Shown in pieces: positions 1 through 8,299 of a stretch of 39,332 bases of DNA (the stretch's first letter is position 1; every line of letters begins with the position of its first letter). Source of the stretch: Porticoccaceae bacterium. GTDB taxonomy: Bacteria; Pseudomonadota; Gammaproteobacteria; Pseudomonadales; Porticoccaceae. The notes under the pieces were generated by a model, which saw only the letters and a list, made by a program, of their open reading frames with translations, did no database searches and was not told where the DNA came from. The stretch spans positions 1 through 39,332 of the forward strand of contig JARGOV010000022.1 in the NCBI GenBank assembly GCA_029212965.1, given 5' to 3'. The position numbers were made by a program, and so were the translations under genes.

Positions 1-1
1 G

Positions 2-40
2 GAGGCTTGGAGTATTTATCAGGGCGATGTCGTAGTCTAA
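2..40 (+). CDS. possible C-terminal tail of a gene that begins before the window
   Basis: In the frame starting at base 2 the window opens with twelve sense codons reading EAWSIYQGDVVV, followed by TAA at 38-40. The composition looks protein-like, but twelve codons are too few to identify a family and chance cannot be excluded. The rest of 41-223 shows no open frame of interest; only the LexA-type box at 224-239 stands out before topB. Confidence 0.2.
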   Translation, partial: EAWSIYQGDVVV

Positions 41-223
41 GGTTGAACTAAAATAAAGTGTTAGAATTGCTCTGATTGGACTAGAGGGTAGTGCTACCTT
101 TTAATTCGGCTTGACTATGCCTAATGCACATTGATATTCGCAAAGCAGTCAATCCAATCCCGCTTCATACCTGTTGACCATAAACCTAAGTCTAGAAATA
201 CTACACCTTATCCATTATTATCG

Positions 224-239
224 CTGTTTAAATAAACAG
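224..239. promoter_or_regulatory. LexA (SOS) box upstream of topB
   Basis: CTGTTTAAATAAACAG fits the gammaproteobacterial LexA consensus CTGT-N8-ACAG exactly, with an all A/T centre. It ends 13 bases before the GTG start of topB, where a bound repressor would cover promoter or early transcribed DNA. Regulation by LexA is inferred from the motif and its position. No other gene in the window has a box this good that I noticed. Confidence 0.6.
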
Positions 240-252
240 TAGTTGGTGCTGT

Positions 253-2304
253 GTGAGACTTTATATCGCTGAAAAACCCAGTCTTGGTCGGGCGATTGCG
301 GATGTGCTGCCTAAACCTCATCGTCGTGGTGAGGGCTGTATTTGGGTGGGTAATGGCGATTGCGTAAGCTGGTGTGTTGGTCACTTGCTCGAGCAGGTCG
401 AGCCGGATGTGTATAAACCACAATATAAAAAATGGGCGGAGCAGGATTTACCGATAGTGCCGGAGCAATGGCAGTTGGTACCAAAGGCTTCAAGCCGTAA
501 GCAATTGGCAGTATTGCGCAAGCTGCTGAAGCAGGCGCAATCTATCGTTCATGCAGGTGACCCGGATCGTGAGGGCCAGCTATTGGTCGATGAGGTGATT
601 GATTACCTCAAGGTCGGCAAAGCCAAAAAGGCGACTGTGCAGCGCTTGTTAATTAATGATCTGAACCCGGCGGCGGTGCGTAAAGCGCTGACTGACCTGC
701 GCGATAACCGTGATTTTATTCCCCTGTCGACGTCTGCTCTGGCACGCTCTCGCGCTGATTGGTTGTACGGTATTAATCTGACTCGTGCCTCTACCTTGCA
801 GGGGCGTAAAGTCGGCTACGAGGGTGTGTTGTCTGTCGGGCGGGTGCAAACACCGTTGTTGGGTCTGGTGGTGCGGCGTGACGAAGCGATCAAGAGTTTT
901 GTCTCCAAACCTTTTTATGAGGTGCTGGCGCATTTACAAGCTCCTCCACACAAAGACCAGCAGCAAGAGTCCTGCAAAGAAATTGAGTCGCTGTTCCACG
1001 CAAAATGGCAGCCCAGTGAGGCCTGTCAGCCGCACATGGATGAGGAAGGGCGGGTGCTGTCCCGTGCCTTGGCCGAGAATGTCGTGGGCCGTATTAGCGG
1101 GCAAAGTGCTGAGGTGACAGCAGTGCAGCACAAGCCTGGGCGTCAAGCACCGCCGCTGCCCTACAGTTTGTCTGCCTTACAAATTGATGCCGCCAAACGT
1201 TTTGCTATGAGCGCACAGCAGGTACTTGATGGCTGTCAGTCCTTGTATGAAAAGCATAAGCTGATTACTTATCCGCGCTCGGACAGTCGCTATTTACCCC
1301 GCGAACATCATCGGCAGGCAAAGGACGTTTTAGAAGCCATTGGCCGTATGGCGGGTAAGTTACAGTCGGCCGTGGTGGGCGCCGACGTCACAATTAAAGG
1401 CAAGGTCTGGAATGATGCCAAAGTAAAAGCCCACCATGCGATTATTCCGACCTTAAAAACAATGCCGCCGGACCAGCTGAGTAGCCATGAGGCTAAGTTG
1501 TATGAGTTGATAGCACGGCAGTACATCTTGCAGTTTTATCCTCATCACACGTTTACGAATACCTGTATTGATGTCGTCATTGCTGGGGGGAGTTTTAGGG
1601 CCACGGCGAAATGCGTCAAGGAGATGGGCTGGAAGGTGTTATAGGCAGGCGAAAGAAAAAACACTGGGGAAGCTGCTGCCAACTCTGCCCATTCTTCTAT
1701 AGCCCGGTCAAAAACAGCACATTCAAAACAAGCCGAAGGGGATGAGAGCAGTACCCAGTATTTGCCGCCTTTAGCTGTGGGCGATGTTTTACAGTGCTTG
1801 AAGGGTGAGTGCGTCGAAAAAAACACCCAGGCACCCAGTGCTTTTACCGATGCCACACTGTTAGCCGCAATGACCGGTATTACCCGTTTCGTTACCGACA
1901 ATGAAGTGCGTAAAGTGCTGAAAGAGAATGACGGCCTGGGCACGGAGGCGACGCGGGCCGGCATTATTGAGCTGCTGTTCAAACGTAATTTTTTAGCCCG
2001 CCAGGGTAAGCAAATTCGCGCCACAGAGGCGGGGTGTGGCCTGATTAACAGCTTGCCAGAGTCGACAACCCTGCCAGATATGACGGCCCATTGGGAGTCA
2101 CTGTTAAATGCTATCGTTGACGAGCAGGCCAGTTACGGCGATTTTATGGGCAGTTTAATTCCCCGTTTGCATGGCTTGATTGAAGAGAGTTGCGCGACGT
2201 TGCCGATAGCGCTAAAAGGTGTGAAATCTACGAAACCAGCCTATCGTAAACGGCGTAAAAAGGTGGCTTCCGGTAAAGCGGGTCGCAAAAAAACTGCTGC
2301 ATGA
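253..2304 (+). pseudogene. topB: DNA topoisomerase III, interrupted by an in-frame TAG at 1642-1644
   Basis: Type IA topoisomerase that decatenates and relaxes DNA by single-strand passage. The first 463 codons (GTG start at 253) carry the TOPRIM domain (IAEKPS with E7; GDPDREGQ with D103 and D105) and the active-site region [12 protein letters not shown] with catalytic Tyr340. Codon 464 is TAG. The same frame then continues without a shift to 2304 and encodes the rest of the enzyme, including DGLGTEATRAGIIELL and a basic Lys/Arg-rich tail. Total length is 683 codons counting the TAG, close to E. coli TopB (653 residues). The TAG falls just after GWKVL, in the linker between conserved blocks. 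TAG ends other genes here (tatD, pilZ, phr), so it is not globally reassigned. Nonsense mutation, readthrough or a base-call error all remain possible. The start has no clear ribosome site. A TTG at 1762 could restart translation of the C-terminal part only. Confidence 0.85.
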
Positions 2305-2428
2305 GCGGCCGTCGTTAGAGGGATGTGTGGGTATTCACGCTAATGAGTTGTTGTTTTTACTCGGGAGTCCTGGACTGAGTTTCGCTGATCTGCATTGTAG
2401 ATGCTTGTTTCAATATATGTTATTTCGG

Positions 2429-3451
2429 CTAATTATTGGGTGGTGTTTGACACCACGCCGCCAACGCATCTACCCACTTGGGGTGTCCATTTAGACACGG
2501 AATTAAATGTAATTCATTCCCCCCTGCTTCCTTGAACACCTCGTCTGCACGAATAGCTATTTCTTCGAGTGTTTCTAAACAGTCTGTGACAAAAGCGGGG
2601 CAAATCACCAAGACTTTTTTAACGCCAGATTGGGCCAGTTCACGCAAGAGATCTTCTGTATTGGGCGCTAACCACTTAGCGCGGCCGAGGCGAGATTGAA
2701 AAGTAACAGAGTATTTGTCTGACGCTATTTGCGCCTGCTCAACAAAGCATTGCGTGGTGCGCATCGCCTGGTGACGATAGCAGGTTTTATGTGCCTCGCT
2801 TGGAGTCTGGCAGCAGCTTGAGCTTTTTAGGCAATGTAGGCCCGTTGGGTCACTTTTTTTAATGTGAGACTCGGGTAAGCCGTGATAACTAAAAACGATG
2901 TGGTCGTAGGCTTGCTCTAAATAGGGCTTAGCACTTTCAACCAAGGCATTAATGTAATCTGGCTGCTCATAAAAGGGTTCAATCACGTTTAGCTTGATGT
3001 TTAGATCGTGTTCCTTGATAACGCGCTGTGCTTCCTCAATAGAGGTGGTCACGGTGCTGTCAGCAAAGTGAGGGTAGAGCGGGATATAAAGTACTTCGTC
3101 TATGCCGGGTTGTTGGCTGAGGGTTAATAATTCCGTTTCAATACTCGGCTTACCGTAGCGCATAGCCATAGCGACAGGCATATTTAATTGGCACTGTAAT
3201 GCTTTTTTAAGTTGCTCGGATAAAACAACCAGTGGTGAGCCTTCCTCCATCCAAACACTTTGATAGGCTTGTGCAGAGGCTTTTGGACGTAATGGCAATA
3301 TAAACAGACTGACAATTATTCGGCGTAATAACCAGGGTAACTGAATCACATGGGGGTCCATGAGAAATTGGTTAAGATAGCGCCGGACGGCTTCTGTATC
3401 TGAGCTGTCTGGTGATCCAAGATTGGCCAGTAGTACTGCTTTATTTGTCAT
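2429..3451 (-). CDS. hemH: ferrochelatase
   Basis: Inserts Fe2+ into protoporphyrin IX, the last step of protoheme synthesis. The 340-residue protein has the family landmarks: LANLGSPD at the N-terminus, the catalytic His190 in FSYHGLP, and Glu293 in TDCLETLEE. An insertion after the His motif carries Cys207, Cys213, Cys214 and Cys224 (HCL-x5-CC...TCYR). A similar cysteine cluster in some bacterial ferrochelatases binds a [2Fe-2S] centre, so a cluster here is a reasonable inference but not shown. It lies 14 bases after the epimerase gene on the same strand, so the two are probably co-transcribed from the divergent promoter region near 4413-4442. E. coli hemH mutants (visA) are sensitive to visible light, which fits the photolyase neighbours. 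Confidence 0.95.
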   Translation of the reverse strand: MTNKAVLLANLGSPDSSDTEAVRRYLNQFLMDPHVIQLPWLLRRIIVSLFILPLRPKASAQAYQSVWMEEGSPLVVLSEQLKKALQCQLNMPVAMAMRYGKPSIETELLTLSQQPGIDEVLYIPLYPHFADSTVTTSIEEAQRVIKEHDLNIKLNVIEPFYEQPDYINALVESAKPYLEQAYDHIVFSYHGLPESHIKKSDPTGLHCLKSSSCCQTPSEAHKTCYRHQAMRTTQCFVEQAQIASDKYSVTFQSRLGRAKWLAPNTEDLLRELAQSGVKKVLVICPAFVTDCLETLEEIAIRADEVFKEAGGNELHLIPCLNGHPKWVDALAAWCQTPPNN

Positions 3452-3465
3452 AATGTCATCAGGGT

Positions 3466-4374
3466 TTAGTGTTTGGTTCGCAAAACGTCTGTTAATGCTT
3501 TTTGTAAATCAGAATAAGAAAAATAAAAGCCCATTGTTTGTGCTTTCTCGGGAATGGCGCGTTGCCCGGTTAATAATAAGCGGGACATTTCACCTAAAAC
3601 CCCTTTGAGTAACCACGCAGGCAGTGGAATAAAGGCATAACGATGAAGGGTCTGCGCTAAGGTCTTCGTAAACGTATCGTTACGCGCTGGGTTAGGAGAG
3701 CATGCATTAAACGGTCCTTGCGCTTGCTCGTTGTCAGCGAGAAATAGCAGCAAGCGTACCATGTCGTTAATATGCACCCATGGCATGTATTGTTGGCCTG
3801 AGCCGAGTTTTCCCCCTACACCTAGCTTGAAAGGCAGCAGCATTTTGTGCAAAAAGCCACCTGTTGGCGCTAAGACTAAACCGGTTCGTATGGTGCATAC
3901 ACGCACGCCATACTCTTTGGCGCGCAGTGCCTGTTGCTCCCATGCCTCACACAAGTGATGAGTGTATTCATCTACAAAACCACTATGCTCAGTTAACACC
4001 GTGTCTTTGCCATCGCCATACCACCCGACGGCTGAGCCGCTGATTAAACAGTCTGGCGCGTTCTTGCGCTGGGCGATCCAGTCAACGAGTTGCCGCGTTA
4101 GGTCAATTCTGCTCGCTTCCAGCACCGCTTTGCGTTTTTTTGTCCACGGTTTATCGGCAATGGGTTCGCCCGCCAAATTGAAAACCCAATCAATCGGTGT
4201 TTCATCGCTAATATCGCTTAACGACTGAATGGCTTTAACGTGTTCTCCACATTTGGCGGGCACCGTTTCGGGATGTCGACTAAGCACAGTCACCTGATGC
4301 TGCTGGCTTAGCAATAACTCGCACAAGGCCGAGCCAATTAAACCTGTACCACCGGTTATAAGAGCATGTTTCAT
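3466..4374 (-). CDS. TIGR01777-family NAD(P)-dependent epimerase (YfcH-like)
   Basis: Atypical short-chain dehydrogenase/epimerase with the N-terminal nucleotide motif ITGGTGLIG, the FNLAGEPI segment, SGSAVGWYGD and a C-terminal DUF1731-type region (PLPAWLLKGVLGEMSRLLLTGQR). The substrate of this family is unknown. The start is placed at the ATG giving MKHALITGG because relatives begin about there; an in-frame ATG twelve bases upstream (4386) would add MATP. Neither has a convincing ribosome site. It is the first gene of a leftward operon with hemH and is divergent from the DUF523-merR-photolyase operon. Members of this family are often found beside photolyase and LitR-type regulators, so a role under light stress is an inference from context only. 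Confidence 0.85.
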   Translation of the reverse strand: MKHALITGGTGLIGSALCELLLSQQHQVTVLSRHPETVPAKCGEHVKAIQSLSDISDETPIDWVFNLAGEPIADKPWTKKRKAVLEASRIDLTRQLVDWIAQRKNAPDCLISGSAVGWYGDGKDTVLTEHSGFVDEYTHHLCEAWEQQALRAKEYGVRVCTIRTGLVLAPTGGFLHKMLLPFKLGVGGKLGSGQQYMPWVHINDMVRLLLFLADNEQAQGPFNACSPNPARNDTFTKTLAQTLHRYAFIPLPAWLLKGVLGEMSRLLLTGQRAIPEKAQTMGFYFSYSDLQKALTDVLRTKH

Positions 4375-4412
4375 AGGAGTAGCCATTAATTGATGGGTTT
4401 ATAATGTCATAT

Positions 4413-4442
4413 AGTTGTACAAAATAACATTCTTGTACAACT
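4413..4442. promoter_or_regulatory. palindromic TTGTACA operator between divergent light-stress operons
   Basis: A perfect inverted repeat: arms AGTTGTACAA (4413-4422) and TTGTACAACT (4433-4442) separated by 10 bases. TGTACA half-sites in inverted pairs are typical of LitR/CarH-family MerR repressors, and such a regulator is encoded two genes away (5425-6327). The right arm overlaps the likely -35 box of the rightward promoter. The site is 49 bases before the DUF523 start and about 38 before the epimerase start, so one dimer pair could control both operons. Confidence 0.7.
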
Positions 4443-4461
4443 TTGTTCAGACTGGTATTCT
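4433..4461 (+). promoter_or_regulatory. sigma-70-like promoter of the DUF523-merR-phr operon
   Basis: TTGTAC (4433-4438), a 17-base spacer, then TATTCT (4456-4461) preceded by TG at the extended -10 position (4453-4454). The -35 hexamer is part of the right operator arm, so repressor binding would exclude RNA polymerase. The ribosome site for the first gene is AAAGGGA at about 4477-4483. Confidence 0.5.
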
Positions 4462-4490
4462 CGCTCGCAGTTTATAAAGGGATATTAACA

Positions 4491-5435
4491 ATGAAAATAA
4501 AAGTAGGAATCAGCAGTTGCTTACTGGGTAATGAGGTGCGTTTTGATGGCGGTCATAAGCACTCTCGTCTTTGTACCGATAGTCTTTCTCGTTATTTCGA
4601 GTTTGTACCTGAATGTCCTGAAGTGGCCAGCGGCATGTCTATTCCTAGAAAGCCGATCCGTCTTATTGGTGACATACAGGCGCCTAAGGTGGTTGCTGTT
4701 CACGATAACAGCTTAGATTACACCGACCAGCTGAAGACATTTAGTGAATATAAAGCGCAACAGCTAGATGAATTATGTGGTTATGTGTTTATGCAAAAGT
4801 CACCCAGTTGCGGGGTGTTTCGGGTGAAGGTCTATCAAGAAGGCGGTTATCCTGCGGCTGAACCCGGTCGAGGGGTTTATGCGAAAGCCGTTATGGAGGC
4901 TAAGCCATTATTACCCGTTGAAGAGTCTGGCCGATTAGAAGATGCTGTACTTCGAGAGAGTTTTATCACGCGGGTTTATGCTTATCACAATTGGCAACAA
5001 CTAAAGAAACAAGGGCTTAGTTATCAAAGCATTCTTGAATTTCACGCGAGTTATAAGTATTGCTTAATGGCGCGTACCCCCACGCATTATGTTGAGCTTG
5101 GTCGATTATTGGCCGATGCGGGCAAGCACGATATTGATGACTTAGCTGAGCGCTATTTTAGTTTGTTAATGGAGAATTTAAGCGTTCTTGCCACCCGTAA
5201 AACCCACACGAATGTGTTAATGCACTTACAGGGCTATTTGAAAAAAGTGCTATCCGCCAAAGAGAAACAAGAGCTAGGCAACATTATTGAACAATACCGT
5301 ACTCATCAAGTGCCGCTAATTGTGCCAATTACCTTGCTGAAACATCATTTTAACAACCACCCCGATCCCTACATTGAAAAGCAGGCTTATTTGCAACCTT
5401 ATCCAGACGATTTGAGTTTACGCAATGCTATCTAA
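4491..5435 (+). CDS. DUF523-DUF1722 protein; TudS-like thiouracil desulfidase domain fused to YbgA-like domain
   Basis: A 314-residue two-domain protein. Residues 1-150 are DUF523, with three conserved cysteines: Cys10 in SSCLLG, Cys42 in PECPE and Cys107 in KSPSCG. DUF523 members studied as TudS hold a [4Fe-4S] cluster on three cysteines and remove sulfur from thiouracil or 4-thiouridine compounds. Residues 180-300 are the helical DUF1722 (YbgA) domain, of unknown function. The start at 4491 (MKIKVGISSC) fits the family and the AAAGGGA ribosome site; an upstream start at 4443 would lie inside the promoter. It is first gene of the photolyase operon and overlaps merR by 11 bases. 4-Thiouridine in tRNA is a near-UV target, so a role in thiolated-uridine turnover under light is an attractive inference, not demonstrated. 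Confidence 0.88.
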   Translation: MKIKVGISSCLLGNEVRFDGGHKHSRLCTDSLSRYFEFVPECPEVASGMSIPRKPIRLIGDIQAPKVVAVHDNSLDYTDQLKTFSEYKAQQLDELCGYVFMQKSPSCGVFRVKVYQEGGYPAAEPGRGVYAKAVMEAKPLLPVEESGRLEDAVLRESFITRVYAYHNWQQLKKQGLSYQSILEFHASYKYCLMARTPTHYVELGRLLADAGKHDIDDLAERYFSLLMENLSVLATRKTHTNVLMHLQGYLKKVLSAKEKQELGNIIEQYRTHQVPLIVPITLLKHHFNNHPDPYIEKQAYLQPYPDDLSLRNAI

Positions 5436-6327
5436 AAAAACGTATACGATTGGTGATGTTAGCCAACAAACCGGGGTGGCCTCGGTCACTTTGCGCGCAT
5501 GGGAGCGGCGTTATGGCTTAATTAAGCCACAAAGAACAGCTAAGGGTCATCGTCTGTATAACCAAGGCAATATTCAGGATATTCAACACATCTTGTCGTG
5601 GCTAAATCGTGGTGTAGCGATTAGCAAAGTGGCCACTTTGCTTGCCAGCGGTAAATCATCCACTGCTGCTGCGCCGGTTGCTGAACAGTGGTTGGTAGAG
5701 CAAAACAAATTGCTGGCGGGCATCACAGAGCTTAAGCAGACCAGCCTAAATCAGCAACTTGACCGATTAAACAAATCGGTGCCGTTTATTACACTCTGTG
5801 AATACGTATACCACCCCTTGCAGGCAACATTAGCCCAGCGCTGGCAGCAACAACCGCTCGGCTATCAGCTGGAACAACAATTATGGCAACAAAGTTGGCA
5901 ACGGCAAACGCTAATAATGACCTTGCGTACAGAAAAACAAAAACCACAAGGGCATTGCTACCTCGCAAGCCCAGACCTTAATGGGCCGTCATTGGGTTAT
6001 TATTTGCTGCATATTCTACTTTTGCAAAGTGGTATTCGTATTAATGCCTTTAGCAAAGTTGAAGATTTAGCAGGTTTAACACGCTTACATAATAGTGCCG
6101 AATGGCCTTTAATAGTGTATGCAGATCAACGCATAGAACTAACAGCATTTAAGCCATTAGCTAACCTAAGCACGCTGTGGGAAGACGGTATTATCTGCCT
6201 TGGCTTGGCGTCAGATATTCACCACGAGCAATTAACTAGCCTGGGTATCGATTTTGTCGGCGGCAACAGCAGTGACGCTTGGCAATCCGCTGTGATGAAA
6301 ACTTGGCTAGAAAGAATAAAACGCTAA
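5425..6327 (+). CDS. MerR-family regulator of the LitR/CarH type without intact B12-ligand residues
   Basis: The 300-residue protein starts with a MerR winged helix (YTIGDVSQQTGVASVTLRAWERRYG, residues 7-31, with the RRYG wing and the GHRLY segment) followed by a C-terminal region laid out like the cobalamin-binding part of CarH. In CarH a W-x9-E-H motif and a lower-ligand His bind adenosylcobalamin. Here the motif is W140-x9-E150-Gln151, and the ExxH-type ligand segment reads PDLNGPSLG with no His. It is therefore likely a B12-independent LitR class regulator, as described in pseudomonads, perhaps needing a partner photosensor not in this window. It overlaps both neighbours (11 bases upstream, 1 base with phr) and probably binds 4413-4442, controlling its own operon. 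Ligand loss is read from the sequence; the regulatory target is inferred. Confidence 0.85.
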   Translation: MLSKKTYTIGDVSQQTGVASVTLRAWERRYGLIKPQRTAKGHRLYNQGNIQDIQHILSWLNRGVAISKVATLLASGKSSTAAAPVAEQWLVEQNKLLAGITELKQTSLNQQLDRLNKSVPFITLCEYVYHPLQATLAQRWQQQPLGYQLEQQLWQQSWQRQTLIMTLRTEKQKPQGHCYLASPDLNGPSLGYYLLHILLLQSGIRINAFSKVEDLAGLTRLHNSAEWPLIVYADQRIELTAFKPLANLSTLWEDGIICLGLASDIHHEQLTSLGIDFVGGNSSDAWQSAVMKTWLERIKR

Positions 6328-7739
6328 TGTCGACAAAAAGTGAATTAGTTTGGTTTCGTAATGATTTGCGCACCAACGATAACCCAGCCCTTTATCATGT
6401 CTGCCAATCTGCACAGTCGGTTATTGCAATATACATTGCCACACCAGAACAATGGCATCAGCATGATGATGCTGCGGTAAAGTTGGACTTTTGGCACCGC
6501 AATCTCGTTCAACTTAAAAAAGAGTTAGCTGAGCTAAATATTGAATTGTACTTTTTTCAGCTTGATAATTACCAGCAAATTCCTGATTTAGTCGCCACTA
6601 TTTGTCAGCAATGGGCTGTAAATACAGTGCACGTTAACGCGGAACTCCCTGTTAACGAATGCCAAAGAGATGCAAACGTTATTGAACGATGCCAAAACAA
6701 TGGCGTGGCCTATCAAGAGTATCACGACCAATTGCTACTACCACCAGCAAGTATACGGACTAAAACCGGCACGCCGTATAAAGTATTTACGGCGTTTTCA
6801 ACTCAAGCTAGGCAGCGGCTTGCGACCCCGCCTTGCCTCTACCCTGTACCTGACCCTTGCGAAAAAACAAGCAACAAGGCAACGAAGAGGTTGAGCGGGC
6901 AGTGTCAGCTTGCAGACATACCCTGGCCAACGGTTTCAAAAAAAATACAACACTTTTGGCCTGCCGGTCAACAGCAAGCCTTAACTCGATTGACTGAGTT
7001 TTGTCAGCAGCCTATTCACGATTATAAAACTGACAGGGATACCCCATCTTTAGCCGGCACCAGTCGACTTTCCCCTTATCTAGCCAACGGAATACTCTCC
7101 GTTGCACAGTGTTGGCGCGCAACCTTGCATTGTGAAATGAGTGATGGTCTGTATGTTTGGCAAAATGAGTTGCTGTGGCGTGAATTTTATAAACACACCC
7201 TGGTTGATTTTCCGCAAGTGTCTAAACATAAGCCCTTGAAGCTGCAAACTGAGCAGATTGAATGGCGATATGATGAAGAGCAATTAGCGGCATGGCAGAA
7301 CGGTAAAACCGGCATTCCTATTGTTGATGCAGCCATGCGGCAGCTATTAACAAGAGGGTGGATGCATAATCGTTTGCGGATGATAGCCGCTATGTTTTTA
7401 ACGAAGCACTTATTGATAGACTGGCGTTTAGGTGAGCGTTGGTTTATGCAACATTTAATTGATGGTGATCTGTCGGCAAACAATGGGGGCTGGCAATGGT
7501 GTGCCTCAACAGGCTCTGATTCAGTGCCTTACTTTAGAATTTTTAATCCGGTCACTCAATCACAACGGTTTGATCCAAAGGGTGCTTTTATTCGCCACTA
7601 CCTACCAGAGCTCGCACATTTATCAGATAAAGACATTCATTTGCCCAGCGCTAAGAATAGACCGGGGAATTACCCTAGCCCCATTGTCGATTTAAAGTTG
7701 GGTCGCTTAAGGGCGCTGTCTGCCTTTAAAGGTATATAG
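6327..7739 (+). CDS. phrB: deoxyribodipyrimidine photolyase (class I, FAD)
   Basis: Repairs cyclobutane pyrimidine dimers using blue/near-UV light. The 470-residue length matches E. coli PhrB (472). An N-terminal antenna domain (LVWFRNDLRTNDNPAL) is followed by a helical FAD domain with the motifs QNELLWREFYKHTL, GIPIVDAAMRQL, WMHNRLRM and the very conserved NNGGWQWCASTGSDSVPYFR block. The start at 6327 (MSTKSELVWF) overlaps the merR stop as TAATG, indicating translational coupling; a longer frame from 6279 would add 16 non-homologous residues inside merR. The antenna chromophore cannot be decided from sequence. Confidence 0.96.
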   Translation: MSTKSELVWFRNDLRTNDNPALYHVCQSAQSVIAIYIATPEQWHQHDDAAVKLDFWHRNLVQLKKELAELNIELYFFQLDNYQQIPDLVATICQQWAVNTVHVNAELPVNECQRDANVIERCQNNGVAYQEYHDQLLLPPASIRTKTGTPYKVFTAFSTQARQRLATPPCLYPVPDPCEKTSNKATKRLSGQCQLADIPWPTVSKKIQHFWPAGQQQALTRLTEFCQQPIHDYKTDRDTPSLAGTSRLSPYLANGILSVAQCWRATLHCEMSDGLYVWQNELLWREFYKHTLVDFPQVSKHKPLKLQTEQIEWRYDEEQLAAWQNGKTGIPIVDAAMRQLLTRGWMHNRLRMIAAMFLTKHLLIDWRLGERWFMQHLIDGDLSANNGGWQWCASTGSDSVPYFRIFNPVTQSQRFDPKGAFIRHYLPELAHLSDKDIHLPSAKNRPGNYPSPIVDLKLGRLRALSAFKGI

Positions 7740-7746
7740 TCACCTA

Positions 7747-8277
7747 ATGTACAGAAAAACAATCATACCTTGTCTTTTTTGCAGTGTTGTTTTTATCCTG
7801 TCCGGATGTGTTGGCATACCAGAGGGGATAAAACCTGTTGAAAATTTTCAGCTTGATCGGTATTTAGGCCAATGGTATGAAATTGCGCGGCTAGACCATT
7901 CTTTTGAAAGAGGGCTCAGTAAGGTCACTGCTGACTATAGCTTAAGAGAGGACGGTGGTATTAACGTTGTTAACCGCGGCTTCTCAGCCGAAAAAAATGC
8001 TTGGCAAGAAGCCTTAGGTAAAGCTTATTTCGTGGGTGATACCGATAAAGGGCACTTAAAGGTATCTTTTTTTGGCCCCTTTTATGGTTCGTATATTGTT
8101 TTTGAGTTGGATGCAGTAGGCTATCAATATGCCTTCATATCGGGCCCAAATAAAGATTATTTATGGTTGTTAGCAAGAACGCCTACCGTTAAGCCAGAGG
8201 TAATTGAAAAGTTTATTTCACAGTCGAATACTCTTGGGTTCGATATGTCTACGCTAATTTTCGTTAACCAAAGATAA
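7747..8277 (+). CDS. blc: outer-membrane lipocalin lipoprotein (Blc family)
   Basis: A 176-residue bacterial lipocalin. It has a lipoprotein signal peptide with lipobox LSGC (Cys21), then the lipocalin signature around residues 33-46 (DRYLGQWYEIARLD), the GKAYFVG and SFFGPFYGSYIVFELD strands and LWLLARTP near the C-terminus. Relatives such as E. coli Blc sit in the outer membrane and bind lysophospholipids or other lipids. Residue +2 after the Cys is Val, compatible with outer-membrane sorting. It begins seven bases after photolyase, so it is in the same transcript. Lipocalins are recurrent members of photolyase/LitR clusters; handling of oxidised lipids under light stress is inferred. Confidence 0.92.
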   Translation: MYRKTIIPCLFCSVVFILSGCVGIPEGIKPVENFQLDRYLGQWYEIARLDHSFERGLSKVTADYSLREDGGINVVNRGFSAEKNAWQEALGKAYFVGDTDKGHLKVSFFGPFYGSYIVFELDAVGYQYAFISGPNKDYLWLLARTPTVKPEVIEKFISQSNTLGFDMSTLIFVNQR

Positions 8278-8299
8278 GTTCTTGCTGATGGGGTATTAA

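Noticed and set aside
1642-1644. Global reassignment of TAG
   Set aside because: Several intact genes in the window (photolyase, pilZ, tatD) end normally with TAG, so TAG is a stop in this organism.
1545-2024. 159-codon open frame on the minus strand opposite topB
   Set aside because: It is antisense to conserved topB sequence, has low-complexity Ser/Phe composition and no ribosome site; a shadow frame.
1762-2304. C-terminal topB segment as an independent gene
   Set aside because: It begins at a TTG with no ribosome site inside a frame continuous with topB and encodes only the distal part of the enzyme.
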